Shown piece after piece: positions 16,729-25,475 of a DNA stretch of 45,731 nt. The first letter of the stretch is position 1; every line of letters starts with the position of its first letter. The stretch comes from Elusimicrobiota bacterium (GTDB taxonomy: Bacteria; Elusimicrobiota; Elusimicrobia; Elusimicrobiales; UBA9959): contig JACRER010000099.1 of the NCBI GenBank assembly GCA_016234365.1, positions 1 through 45,731 of the forward strand, in the 5' to 3' direction. Position numbers and translations under genes: made by a program. A model generated the notes under the pieces. It searched no databases, was not told the DNA's origin, and was given only the letters and a program-made list of their open reading frames with translations.

Positions 16729-17931
16729 ATGGCGCTGAAGTTGCTCATAAACTCGTTCTTCCGCGGCGGCGCGGAAAAACAGTTCGCCGCCCTGGCGGGG
16801 CTGCTGCCGACCGAGGCGGTGTTCCTGCTGGAGGACGAGACCGCGGGCGCGCCGCCCTCCGTCCCCGTAAAAGCCCTTTCCCGCCACACGTCCCGCACCA
16901 GCCCGCTGCTCAAGACCGCGGCCATACCCCTTTACGCCAGCCGGCTGGCGGCGGCCGCCGGCCGCGGCGACACAGTACTCTCCTTCATGGAGCGCTCCAA
17001 TATAGTCAACGTCATAGCCGGCCGCGCCGGCGGGCACCGCAGCGTTATCTGCGAACGCACCCGTCCCTCCGGGGAGTTCTCCGGCCTGCGCGGCGCGCTG
17101 ATGCGCCCGCTGATCCGCCGCTATTACCCCTTGGCCGACATAGTAGTGGCAAATTCAGCCGGGGTAAAGAAGGACCTCACCGACAATTTCGGAGTACCCG
17201 CCGATAAGATACGGGTGATCCACAACGGCTGCGACGCCGCTGGCATCGCGGCGCTCGCCGCCAAGCCGCTGCCGGAAGGCTGGGACACGGTCTACGCCCG
17301 GCCAGTGCTGGCCACCAGCGGCCGCCTGACCGCCGCAAAAGGGCAGTGGCACCTGCTGCGGATTTTTAAGGCTTTAAAGCAAGAAGTCCCGGCCGCGGCG
17401 CTGGTCCTGGTCGGGGATGGCGAACTGCGGGGAATGCTGACGCGTCTGGCCGTCAGGCTGGGGCTGAAGGTCTCAGCCTCCGGAGATCCGGACCCGCAGG
17501 CTGACGTCTATTTTGCCGGCTTCCGGGAAAACCCCTATCCGTTCCTGGCAAAAGCCAGGCTCTTTGTCTTCACGTCTCTCTGGGAAGGTTTTCCTAACGC
17601 GCTGGTGGAGGCCATGGCCTGCGGCGTCCCGGTGGTAGCCGCCGATTGCGCGGCCGGCCCGCGAGAGATACTCGACCCGCTTTCAGTCCCTGGCGGCGGC
17701 ACCGCTATCCCGGAAACGGCGCCTTACGGCACCCTGATGCCGGTGCTCTCCGGGTTCCGGCTGGGGACGGACCCCCTGGAACCGGAAGAGACGGCCTGGG
17801 CTGAAACGCTGTCCAAACTGATCTCCGACGTTCCGGCGCTGGAACGCTTCTCCGCCGCCGGCCTCAAACGCGCCGCAGATTTCGGACTTGCCCGCGCCGC
17901 GGCCCGCTGGCGCGAGCTCCTCGGCTGCTGA
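16729..17931 (+). CDS. Glycosyltransferase family 4
   Basis: 400 residues with the two Rossmann-like halves of the GT-B fold. An N-terminal glycine-rich acceptor loop (FFRGGAEKQFAAL, 10-22) and a C-terminal donor-binding block (SLWEGFPNALVEAMACGVPVVAAD, about 284-307) with the EX7E motif define the GT4 family. VVANSAGVKKDL and IRVIHNGCD (about 140-168) are also typical. It would transfer a sugar from a nucleotide donor to lipid, glycan or protein at the cytoplasmic face. No other polysaccharide genes surround it, so the product cannot be guessed. A stand-alone gene: the divergent WD40 gene is upstream and a convergent gene starts 5 bases beyond its stop. Confidence 0.9.
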   Translation: MALKLLINSFFRGGAEKQFAALAGLLPTEAVFLLEDETAGAPPSVPVKALSRHTSRTSPLLKTAAIPLYASRLAAAAGRGDTVLSFMERSNIVNVIAGRAGGHRSVICERTRPSGEFSGLRGALMRPLIRRYYPLADIVVANSAGVKKDLTDNFGVPADKIRVIHNGCDAAGIAALAAKPLPEGWDTVYARPVLATSGRLTAAKGQWHLLRIFKALKQEVPAAALVLVGDGELRGMLTRLAVRLGLKVSASGDPDPQADVYFAGFRENPYPFLAKARLFVFTSLWEGFPNALVEAMACGVPVVAADCAAGPREILDPLSVPGGGTAIPETAPYGTLMPVLSGFRLGTDPLEPEETAWAETLSKLISDVPALERFSAAGLKRAADFGLARAAARWRELLGC

Positions 17932-17936
17932 TATCC

Positions 17937-18914
17937 TTATTTCCCCGCCCTGCGCCGGCTCGGCCTGCGGGGCTCCTGGCTTTGCATGGTCATACGGAAA
18001 GTTCCCGACCAGGGGCTGTAAGCCTCGCCGTCGGAACCCATCAGCCGCATGAAATATTCTTCCCCGGGGCGCACCGGCAGGCCGGAGGCCTTATAGGAAG
18101 TCGTGTCGGAGAATACGTCCATCTGCGGCGGCGCGAATTCAGCCGTCTCGGAAAGCTGGAGGCGGTAATACCGGTATTGAGCCGAAGGCCCCCAGACGAT
18201 AGCCCGGTAAAACTCTTTCTCCCGGGGTTTGCCCGGGGGAGGCAGCGTTTCCTTCCCGGCGGTGCCGGGGCGGGAGACGGCAAAAGTGAAAGTTTCGGAA
18301 AAAGCCCCGTCCTTGACGGCTCCGTTATTAAGCCCCATCACCCCGGCCACGCGCCAGTAATACACCCCGTCCGTCCAGAAGGCGGGAAAAATAACGTAGC
18401 GGTTGGAGGCCGTGCGCGAGTCCAGCATCAGGCGCGAAAAGTCGGGAGCCTGGCTGACCTGCAGGCGGTAATAGAGCGCCTTCATGACCGCGTTCCATTC
18501 AAGCGTCAGGCCCTCTTTCTTGCGCCCTGCCTGGCGCACGTCGGAACTGACCACCAGGGGAGCCTCCGGCGGGTCCTCCACAAAACGTTTATTCCACACG
18601 TTCACGGCAAAGACGGCGCGCTCGCCGTACCGGGCGAAGGCTCCCCAGTCTTCCACTTTTTCGCGGTAGACCTGAGCACCGTAAAATTCTTTAAGGGACT
18701 TATCCAGCGTCGCCGGGATGTAGCCCATAAAAACGCTGGGAGGATATGAGTCCAGGAGCTTGGCCCCGCCCTTATCCAGCAGCGCCTGGAAGCCTTTGTC
18801 GAAGGCGGTCTTCTCCGAAGGGAGGATGAGCAGGGCGTTGGCCCTGGGCGGTTCCCCGGCACTGGCGGTCTGCGCGGCCAGGCCCAGCGCCGCCGCCAAG
18901 ATGATCGTCTTCAT
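17937..18914 (-). CDS. Exported protein with two fibronectin-III-like repeats
   Basis: 325 residues. A clean signal peptide (MKTIILAAALGLAAQTASA) and a GGGGGAGG Shine-Dalgarno mark the start. Residues about 25-70 (NALLILPSEKTAFDKGFQALLDKGGAKLLDSYPPSVFMGYIP) resemble in outline an I9-type propeptide or inhibitor fold, but this is weak. Two similar beta-rich segments follow, each with a Trp start and a Y-Y-R-L-Q-x-S core (LEWNAVMKALYYRLQVSQAPDF about 138-160; IVWGPSAQYRYYRLQLSETAEF about 240-262), as in fibronectin-III-like surface proteins. The last 15 residues are strongly basic. I do not recognise a named family; a cell-surface role is inference. Confidence 0.75.
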   Translation of the reverse strand: MKTIILAAALGLAAQTASAGEPPRANALLILPSEKTAFDKGFQALLDKGGAKLLDSYPPSVFMGYIPATLDKSLKEFYGAQVYREKVEDWGAFARYGERAVFAVNVWNKRFVEDPPEAPLVVSSDVRQAGRKKEGLTLEWNAVMKALYYRLQVSQAPDFSRLMLDSRTASNRYVIFPAFWTDGVYYWRVAGVMGLNNGAVKDGAFSETFTFAVSRPGTAGKETLPPPGKPREKEFYRAIVWGPSAQYRYYRLQLSETAEFAPPQMDVFSDTTSYKASGLPVRPGEEYFMRLMGSDGEAYSPWSGTFRMTMQSQEPRRPSRRRAGK

Positions 18915-18943
18915 TTTTCCTCCCCCGGCGCGGGCCGGTTTGA

Positions 18944-18949
18944 TAAAAT
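18944..18949 (+). promoter_or_regulatory. -10 box of a probable leaderless promoter (small membrane protein)
   Basis: TAAAAT, six bases (CTAACT), ATG. No Shine-Dalgarno is present. Confidence 0.5.
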
Positions 18950-18955
18950 CTAACT

Positions 18956-19279
18956 ATGGACGGCAAACACCTGGCCAGGCCCGATGACGTTGTGGAGCCG
19001 GAACTTCTGGGCACCGCCGGCTCCCGGCCGCGCGCGGACGACGCTTTTTACCAGCCTCCGCAACGGCCAGGCCTGCTGGCGCGGCTTAAATTCTTCGCCG
19101 CCGCCGCCCTGGGCCTGTTGGCCGCGGTACTCTTCTTCTGCGGCGCCCTGCTCACCTCTACGGTGATCGGGGCCATCATAGGCATCCCGCTCATGCTCGC
19201 CGGCGCGGTCGTCTTCTTCCTGCTCTTCAAACTCCTCACGCTCGGCTCAAAAAACTCCTTCATCATCCGCCGCTTCTAA
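18956..19279 (+). CDS. Small two-helix membrane protein, unknown function
   Basis: 107 residues. A polar N-terminal 40 residues, rich in charged residues and Pro, is followed by two hydrophobic helices (about 44-67 and 70-94) and a short basic tail (FIIRRF). I recognise no family. The gene is divergent from the fibronectin-like protein gene, separated by 41 bases that must hold both starts. The plus-strand start fits the leaderless pattern. Codon use, with many GC-ending third positions, matches the neighbours, so I take it as real. Downstream lies the structured intergenic region. Confidence 0.65.
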   Translation: MDGKHLARPDDVVEPELLGTAGSRPRADDAFYQPPQRPGLLARLKFFAAAALGLLAAVLFFCGALLTSTVIGAIIGIPLMLAGAVVFFLLFKLLTLGSKNSFIIRRF

Positions 19280-19283
19280 GGAA

Positions 19284-19481
19284 GGCAGGCCTGCAAGTGC
19301 GCAGGTCCTGTCGAGGGCTTACCTCGTCACCCGCTCCCATTAGTCAGCCTGCCGCGGAGGCCGGGCGGGGTGTTCCTCCGCGAACCCATTGCGGAGGGGA
19401 GGCTCCAAAGCCGCAGGCTTTGGAGGGGAACCACGCAAGGGTTCCCTGCAGTCAGGGTGAGAGGAGGAATGCCCCGCCCGG
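19284..19481 (+). other. Candidate structured RNA, two multi-branched domains
   Basis: Between two convergent genes. Domain 1: GGCAGGC (19284-19290) pairs with GCCTGCC (19347-19353) and encloses CTGC/GCAG (19291-19304) and CGAGG/CCTCG (19312-19326), a three-way junction. Domain 2: the arms at 19361-19379 and 19463-19481 form a 19-bp helix with two wobble pairs. It encloses two perfect hairpins: CTCCAAAGCC/GGCTTTGGAG (19403-19425) and GGGAACC/GGTTCCC (19426-19446). The wobbles are G-U only if the plus strand is the RNA; on the minus strand they would be A-C mismatches. CCTCC near 19375 can alternatively pair with GGAGG at 19393. I recognise no known RNA family. It could also be a palindromic mobile repeat. 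Confidence 0.45.
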
Positions 19482-19489
19482 CTCCCCCC

Positions 19490-22400
19490 TTACCTGACGT
19501 TAATGAGCATCCCGGCCGAGTGGGCGGCGAACTCGGGCGCGTACATGGACTGCATCACCGCCGAACCCAGCCGGAACTTGCCCGCCGTCGTGGGGCGCAG
19601 CCGGTACTTCAGCACGTACTCGCCGTGCGGCAGCCACTCCACGAAGAAGTTGGTCAGCGAATCGCGCGGCTCCTCGTAACGGCCCAGCCCGTCCCAGCGC
19701 CAGCCGCTGTTAAGGGCCTCCGCCTCAAAACCGGCGGCCTTCGGGTCCTTGATGTGCACATATTCGAACTGGCTGCGCGTCGTCACGGTCAGCTGCACTT
19801 CCAACTGGTCGCCTACGGCCACGGTGTCGCCGGAAGCCAGCGGCTTCAGCACGTAATTGGCGCCCTCTTTCTCGCGCAGGAAATACTTGCGCGAGACGTT
19901 CATCATCCCGGCCGGGGATTCCTCGGCGGGTTTGTCGGTGGTGTAGACCCCGGTGAAAGAGGCGAAGGCCAGCCCCGGCCCGCGCTTGTGTATCTCAGGC
20001 GCCAGGTGCCTGGGCGTTATCTCCGCGCCATACTTGGACCAGCGCAGGGGTTTGGCCACCCAGTCGAACGGCTTCAGGTCCAGTTTCTCCTGGGCCCCGG
20101 CCCATTTCACGGCATAAGAATCGCCCTTGTCCAGCGCCCCCTTCGTCTTCATAACGTCGAGCAGGGAGTAAATGGCCGCGGCTGAGGCCTTGGTGGACTT
20201 CCACTCGTTGGCTTTGCGGTTGAACAGCAGCCAGCGCGCCAGCCCGGCTATCTTCGGGTCCCTGGGGCGCACGGCCAGCAGCGTGCGCAGCATGAACGCG
20301 TGCTTCTCGACGGTATCGTTGTACCAGCGCCAGGAGATCTTCTCCGGAGTCCAGTAGACGCCGGCTATCTCGTCGGAGCGGGCGCCGTCCATGGCGCGGT
20401 CCAGGTAGCTCTCCGCCTTCTGCTTCTCCCCCAGCCGCAGGTAGACGTAGGCCGCGTAGGCTTTGCCGAACGCGGTCATGGCGTTGGAGTTGCGGTCCGC
20501 GTAGTCCACCCAGGCCTTGGCAAAAGTGCGCGCGGTCGCGCTCTCCGCCCAGGTTTCCGGGAATGAGGTAACCACGTAAGCCGCGTAAAGCACCAGGGAG
20601 GTTTCCTCATCCTCCGCCTTCAGGTGGGCCGGGATCTCGGACAGCACGTAAGTCAGGGCCTTGCGCGCCATATCCTCGGGGATGTCCACGCCGTAGCGGG
20701 AGGCCTCCGCCAGGCCTTCCAGCACGTAAAGCGTCATGTACACGTTGGCTTGCCCGCCGGGGAACCAGGGGAAGGCGCCGTTGGGCATCTGGTAGGTCTT
20801 CAGTTTGCCCAGCGAGTCCTCCTTTTCGGCCGCCACCGTGGCCGGGTCCAGCATGTCCGTCACCGGCCAGTAGGACTGGCGGCCGCGGGACTCACGCTCC
20901 CACGGCGTTTCCATCAGGGTCATCAGCCGCACCGGGTTGTCGCGTTCCCATTCCGGGGTTACCGTCGACCGCTTCGGGACCTTCGCGGCGGCATCGGCCA
21001 GCTGCGGGTACTTCCGGTAGAAACTGTTGGTGATAGCCAGCGGCACGTAGCGGTTAAGCAGCTGCTCCGTGCACTCGTACGGGTAGGTCACCAGGAAGGG
21101 CAGGCTGTTGAGCACCGTAAGGATGAGCTGCGGCTGCACCTCCAGGTGCAGCGCCTCCATCCGGCGCGTCGGGTCGGCGGCGGCCAGTTCGGCCAGCGAG
21201 AACTTTTTGGAAGCGTCGCCGTCCAGCGCCGCCACGGAGGAAGCTATCAGGCGCTCGCGGCTGGGCAGCACCGGCAGGTCGTTCTCCTGCGCGTCGGCCA
21301 GGCGCCCGGCGCGCGCCACCGCGCGCACCTTGTAGAGGCCCGTGCCTGGCGGCACCGCTATGTCCCAGTAAAGCGCCGTAGTCCCCCCGGCTTTTACGGT
21401 AAAGGGCCGCACGGGCGCGGTTATGCCCAGCGAAGCTATGGCGTCGCCGCCGTCGCGCACGGCGGACAGCGTCACCTCGCCTGAGAGTTCGCCGACCGTA
21501 TCGTTGGTAACCACCGCGGTAAGGCGGGAAGCGTCGCCCTCGCGGAAGAACCGCGGGATATCCAGGCGCACCATCAGGTCCTTCTTGGTTACCGTCTCGG
21601 CAGCCGCGGAGCCGCGCTTAGCATCCTTGGTAAGCAGGTAGGACGTGATCTTCCAGGAAGTGAGCCTCTCCGGGATCCGGAAGGTGAACTTTGCGTTACC
21701 GTCGAGCACTTTCAACTGCGGGTTATAGTAGGCGGTTTCGGAGAAGTCGGTCCTAACTTTGGGCGCCGGCTCCTGGGCGGCTTTGGCCTGGCCCGGGGCG
21801 GCTTTCTCTTTGAGGGTGCTGTCGGCTTTGGCCCCGGCCAGTTGCGGTGCCGCAGCAGGGGAAGCTAACCTGGCGGTGTTGCCGCCCTGGGACAGGTCCA
21901 TGGCAAGCGACTCCTCGGATTCCGAGAAACCGCCCATGGCCTTGGCCGCATACATCAACCCGCCCCTGGAAGCGCGCATCATGGCAGAGGCTATGCGCAA
22001 CGAGGCCAGGCGCTCTTCTTTCACGCCGCTCCGGAAAGCTTCCAGCATGCGCTGTATAAGACCGGTCCTAACCGGCAGCGAAACCGCGTAAGGCGCGAAC
22101 AGGGAACCGTAGCCCTCCCCGCCGGTCGGACGCCGCGGGTAAAGCGCAGCGCCCCAGAACCCTTCGTCGGCGCCGTAATATTCCAGCGAACGGTCGAAGA
22201 TCTTTACCAGGGCCTCGCCTGAGACGGGGCGCCCTGCGGCGTCCCTGGCCTTCAGTGCCCAGGCGACTTTCTGCCCTGGCGCCAGCGCGCGGGCATAGTC
22301 CAGCGTCAGGGAAACGTCCTTGTCCGTGCGCGGCACGTCGGCCTCCGCCACCGCGGAATACACGTTGAACCCGCCGGCACCCAGCCAGCGTACGCCAAAG

Positions 22401-25400
22401 CCGCCGCGGTGCTCGCGGCCCACCTTGACCTTAAGAACCGACAAGCCGCCGTCGGCAAGGGCCTGTTTGGAGAGCACGAATTCCCCTGCCAGCGTTTCAA
22501 CAAAACGCACGCCCTTCAGCGGCGAAGCGCCTATCAGTACGCGGGCCGTCTCTCCGGGCTGGTAAGAGGTGTGTTCGAAGATGGCCACGGAAGGCAGCCT
22601 CAGCGCGGCGTTGGCCGCCGAGTCCTCCGCGGCCGAGACCAGCACCAGTTCTCCGGAACTCTCCCCTCCCCACGGGTCTTTCGCTTTGAGGCGGAAGCGG
22701 TAGGCGCCTGGCGGCAGCGGTTTCAGCGAGATCTTCTCCGGGGCATTCTTCCTGAACACGACTTTGCCGGCCGCGGCCAGCTTGCCGTCCGGGACTTTTG
22801 CAAAGGCCTGTTCAAGGGAGGGCGTGCGGCCGAAAGAACCCCACTGCGCGCCCGGGTCCGACATTTCGGGATCTTTTTCCAGCCGGTAAACCGAATACTC
22901 CGCCTCGCCGGCCTGCTGGGAGTCGTTGAGGTCGAGCAGGCGCGCGGAGAGTTCGGCGGGTTTATCCGGCGTGAAGAATCCCGCCTCGGGGGTAATGTCG
23001 AAGACGTAAACCTTGGCCCCGGCGCGGTAACCGCGGGAATCCGTTATAGTGCGGCCGCCGGCGTCGCGCGCCTCAACCTCTACCTGGTAGGAGGACGGAT
23101 AGTCGGCGTAGTCGCCGCCTTCCGGCTGCGGGGTAAAGGTCAGCGAGAACTTCCCGTCGTCGCCGGTGCGGGTTTCTCCGGAAGCGGCTTCCACCGGGGC
23201 CGCCGGGGCGTAGAACCAGGACCAGTACCAGCAGAACCACGGCACGTAGCGCGAGCGCGTCACGCGGTATTTCACCGCCGCGCCAGGCACCGGAGAACCG
23301 AAATAGTACTTAACGTCGCCGGTCAGTTCGGCTTTCTCGCCGTAGCGCAGGGGCTTGCCGGCCGCGGCCAGCTTCACTTCGAACTCGGGGCGCTTATATT
23401 CCTCAACGCCGAACTGGACGGAACCGCTGAAGGAACGCGAATACTCCGCTATCTCGGCCGAGACGCTGTAATTGCCCAGCAAGCGGCCGGCGGGAACGGT
23501 AAAAGTTCCGGCGGCGCTGCCCATGGGATTGACCGACAGGGTCTTGGAATACACTTCCTGCCAGTTAGGGTCCCGCGCGGTGATCTTAAGCACGGCCTGC
23601 CCCGCGTAGGTCCTGAAACCCCGGGGGCGCCTCTCCAGCACGGTAGCCTTGAACTTCACTTCCTGCCCGGGCCGGTAAACAGGCCGGTCGGTCTCCACAT
23701 AAACGCTCAGCGGCTGGGGCACGCTCAGCCCGGCCGAGGCCGGGGAGTTCCAATAGGCATAGGCCCCGCCGCGCGAAAGCAGAGGGTCGAACGAGAAATA
23801 CTGGTCGGCGGGATAGGCTATGGTGAGCGGGTGAGAGAAGGCCGCGGAACCGTCGGCGCCGGTCTTGAGCGCCACCTCAAGCCAGTCGCCGTAGGATTTG
23901 GTGTAGAAAGCCTCTATCGGCGCGCCGGCGAGCGGCTTGCCGGTGAGCGCGTTCACCGCGTAAAGCCGGAAGAGTTCGGCCGCGGTTTCCCGGCGGGGAG
24001 CGGCCGGCTCGAACAGGAAATCCTCGGGGTCTCCGGCCACGCCGCCGGTGCCCAGCAGGAAAATATCCGTGATATTCACCGTTATGCCGCGCAGCATGGA
24101 GGCGCCGTCCTCAAAGCCGGAGTCCCCCGAGGCGACTATCACGTAAATGCCTTTTTTAAGGGCCGGGGAGACAGGCTGCTCCGTCTTGTATTCGTACGGC
24201 GCGGGATAAGTTACTTTGGTTTCCCATGAGGCGTAAGGCTTCTTGCCGCCCAGGAAGTGGCGCACGGCGTCGTCCTGCAGGTATTTCACGCGGCCCCAGC
24301 CCTTCTCGGCGTAAGTACCGATGGAAACCAGTTCCTCAGGGTCGGTCTTGTACGCCCTGAAGTACACGGACTGCAGGTTGCGGGCGGTTACCCTGAGTAT
24401 TTTCTGCCCAGGGGGCGGAGCGAAGGAGGCGGCCAGTTCCAGTACGGGCAGCTCTATTTCGGCGCGCACCTTGGCGCAGAGGGCCGCGGGCTTGGAACCG
24501 GCCGCGGCGGCTTCAGCTTTCCTGCACAGGTCCACGGCGGCCTTATAATCCGGCTTGTCCTTGGCGAAGCCGGCGGCGCGGTAAAGCGCCCAGGCCCGCG
24601 CCAGCGGGGTTTTAAAGGAGTCTCCCCAGGCGCGCATGGTGGCGGCGGCCTCTTCGCGCAGTTTCACGCCGTCGGCGGCGCGCACCTTGTCGGGATGTTC
24701 GAAAGGGATCATGGCGCGCTCAGCCTTCCAGTAATCGCGCACAAAATCCATGGCCGAAGAGCTTATCCCGGCGGCGTCCTCGAAAATAGCGGCCGCTTTG
24801 AGGGCGGGCGCGGCGGCGGCGGAATAGTCCGCCTTGTAACCGGGTTTAACGAAAGGCGCCGCGTCGGGCAGGGCGGAGTCGCCGGCTTCCTGGGAAAGCA
24901 GCCAGCCGGTCCAGCGCAGCACGGAAAAATCCCACAGCGTCGGGGTATAAGCCAGCTCCGCGCCTTTAACGTTGACAAAATAATCCTCGCCCTCCAGCCG
25001 GTGCTTAAGGAGTTCCCCGCGCAGCGGCCATAAAGAGTCGTAATCCGCGGCAACGCGGCGCCGCCACTGCGCGGCGGTGAGTTTGGTCACGTCGGAAACG
25101 CCTTTCTGCTCGTCCTGCGGCAAAGTATAGCCGTAACGCTCCAGCAGCTGGCGGCCGGCCTCGGCCCGCAGCAGCAGAAAGCGCCCCTGCCAGAGCGGGG
25201 CGGAAGGAAGCTTCATATCGGACAGCCGCTGCGCGGCCTCCGCGTAGCGCAATAGCAGGCCTTCGGCTTCCGCGGCGCGGTAGCGGGCTTTCAGCCCGTC
25301 GTCGCCGGGGAGGGCCAGGGCCTCCTGGTAAGCGGTCAGCGCCTCCTGGTACATCCCCTTGTCGAAAAAGTCGTCGGCCTTCTTAAGGCCTCCGGGCGCG

Positions 25401-25447
25401 GCAAAAGCCTGCCCCGCAAAAAGCACCAGCATCAATATGGTCTTCAT
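19490..25447 (-). CDS. Bacterial alpha-2-macroglobulin family protein, exported
   Basis: 1985 residues, exported (signal MKTILMLVLFAGQAFA; GGGGGAGAG Shine-Dalgarno). Residues about 21-75 look like tetratricopeptide-type helices (KADDFFDKGMYQEALTAYQEAL). Then come macroglobulin beta-domains, including a classic MG2 block (VYVETDRPVYRPGQEVKFKATVLERR, near 590) and a later SSYQPGETARVLIGASPL. The A2M domain (about 1250-1310) is followed by the thioester site CTEQ (Cys1459-Gln1462, in TYPYECTEQLLNRY) and the alpha-helical thioester barrel with repeated Gly/Pro motifs. In the family the thioester covalently traps attacking proteases in the periplasm. No pbpC (PBP1C), the common partner gene, is adjacent. 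A Tyr/Trp-rich segment near 740 and an Ala/Met-rich stretch near 1150-1230 may be insert and bait regions. Confidence 0.92.
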   Translation of the reverse strand: MKTILMLVLFAGQAFAAPGGLKKADDFFDKGMYQEALTAYQEALALPGDDGLKARYRAAEAEGLLLRYAEAAQRLSDMKLPSAPLWQGRFLLLRAEAGRQLLERYGYTLPQDEQKGVSDVTKLTAAQWRRRVAADYDSLWPLRGELLKHRLEGEDYFVNVKGAELAYTPTLWDFSVLRWTGWLLSQEAGDSALPDAAPFVKPGYKADYSAAAAPALKAAAIFEDAAGISSSAMDFVRDYWKAERAMIPFEHPDKVRAADGVKLREEAAATMRAWGDSFKTPLARAWALYRAAGFAKDKPDYKAAVDLCRKAEAAAAGSKPAALCAKVRAEIELPVLELAASFAPPPGQKILRVTARNLQSVYFRAYKTDPEELVSIGTYAEKGWGRVKYLQDDAVRHFLGGKKPYASWETKVTYPAPYEYKTEQPVSPALKKGIYVIVASGDSGFEDGASMLRGITVNITDIFLLGTGGVAGDPEDFLFEPAAPRRETAAELFRLYAVNALTGKPLAGAPIEAFYTKSYGDWLEVALKTGADGSAAFSHPLTIAYPADQYFSFDPLLSRGGAYAYWNSPASAGLSVPQPLSVYVETDRPVYRPGQEVKFKATVLERRPRGFRTYAGQAVLKITARDPNWQEVYSKTLSVNPMGSAAGTFTVPAGRLLGNYSVSAEIAEYSRSFSGSVQFGVEEYKRPEFEVKLAAAGKPLRYGEKAELTGDVKYYFGSPVPGAAVKYRVTRSRYVPWFCWYWSWFYAPAAPVEAASGETRTGDDGKFSLTFTPQPEGGDYADYPSSYQVEVEARDAGGRTITDSRGYRAGAKVYVFDITPEAGFFTPDKPAELSARLLDLNDSQQAGEAEYSVYRLEKDPEMSDPGAQWGSFGRTPSLEQAFAKVPDGKLAAAGKVVFRKNAPEKISLKPLPPGAYRFRLKAKDPWGGESSGELVLVSAAEDSAANAALRLPSVAIFEHTSYQPGETARVLIGASPLKGVRFVETLAGEFVLSKQALADGGLSVLKVKVGREHRGGFGVRWLGAGGFNVYSAVAEADVPRTDKDVSLTLDYARALAPGQKVAWALKARDAAGRPVSGEALVKIFDRSLEYYGADEGFWGAALYPRRPTGGEGYGSLFAPYAVSLPVRTGLIQRMLEAFRSGVKEERLASLRIASAMMRASRGGLMYAAKAMGGFSESEESLAMDLSQGGNTARLASPAAAPQLAGAKADSTLKEKAAPGQAKAAQEPAPKVRTDFSETAYYNPQLKVLDGNAKFTFRIPERLTSWKITSYLLTKDAKRGSAAAETVTKKDLMVRLDIPRFFREGDASRLTAVVTNDTVGELSGEVTLSAVRDGGDAIASLGITAPVRPFTVKAGGTTALYWDIAVPPGTGLYKVRAVARAGRLADAQENDLPVLPSRERLIASSVAALDGDASKKFSLAELAAADPTRRMEALHLEVQPQLILTVLNSLPFLVTYPYECTEQLLNRYVPLAITNSFYRKYPQLADAAAKVPKRSTVTPEWERDNPVRLMTLMETPWERESRGRQSYWPVTDMLDPATVAAEKEDSLGKLKTYQMPNGAFPWFPGGQANVYMTLYVLEGLAEASRYGVDIPEDMARKALTYVLSEIPAHLKAEDEETSLVLYAAYVVTSFPETWAESATARTFAKAWVDYADRNSNAMTAFGKAYAAYVYLRLGEKQKAESYLDRAMDGARSDEIAGVYWTPEKISWRWYNDTVEKHAFMLRTLLAVRPRDPKIAGLARWLLFNRKANEWKSTKASAAAIYSLLDVMKTKGALDKGDSYAVKWAGAQEKLDLKPFDWVAKPLRWSKYGAEITPRHLAPEIHKRGPGLAFASFTGVYTTDKPAEESPAGMMNVSRKYFLREKEGANYVLKPLASGDTVAVGDQLEVQLTVTTRSQFEYVHIKDPKAAGFEAEALNSGWRWDGLGRYEEPRDSLTNFFVEWLPHGEYVLKYRLRPTTAGKFRLGSAVMQSMYAPEFAAHSAGMLINVR

Positions 25448-25475
25448 GATCTCTCCCCCGCAGGCCGCCAGCGGC

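Noticed and set aside
19361-19481. Assignment as SRP RNA, 6S RNA, RNase P or tmRNA
   Set aside because: None of the conserved sequence blocks of those RNAs that I know are present; only the fold is suggestive.
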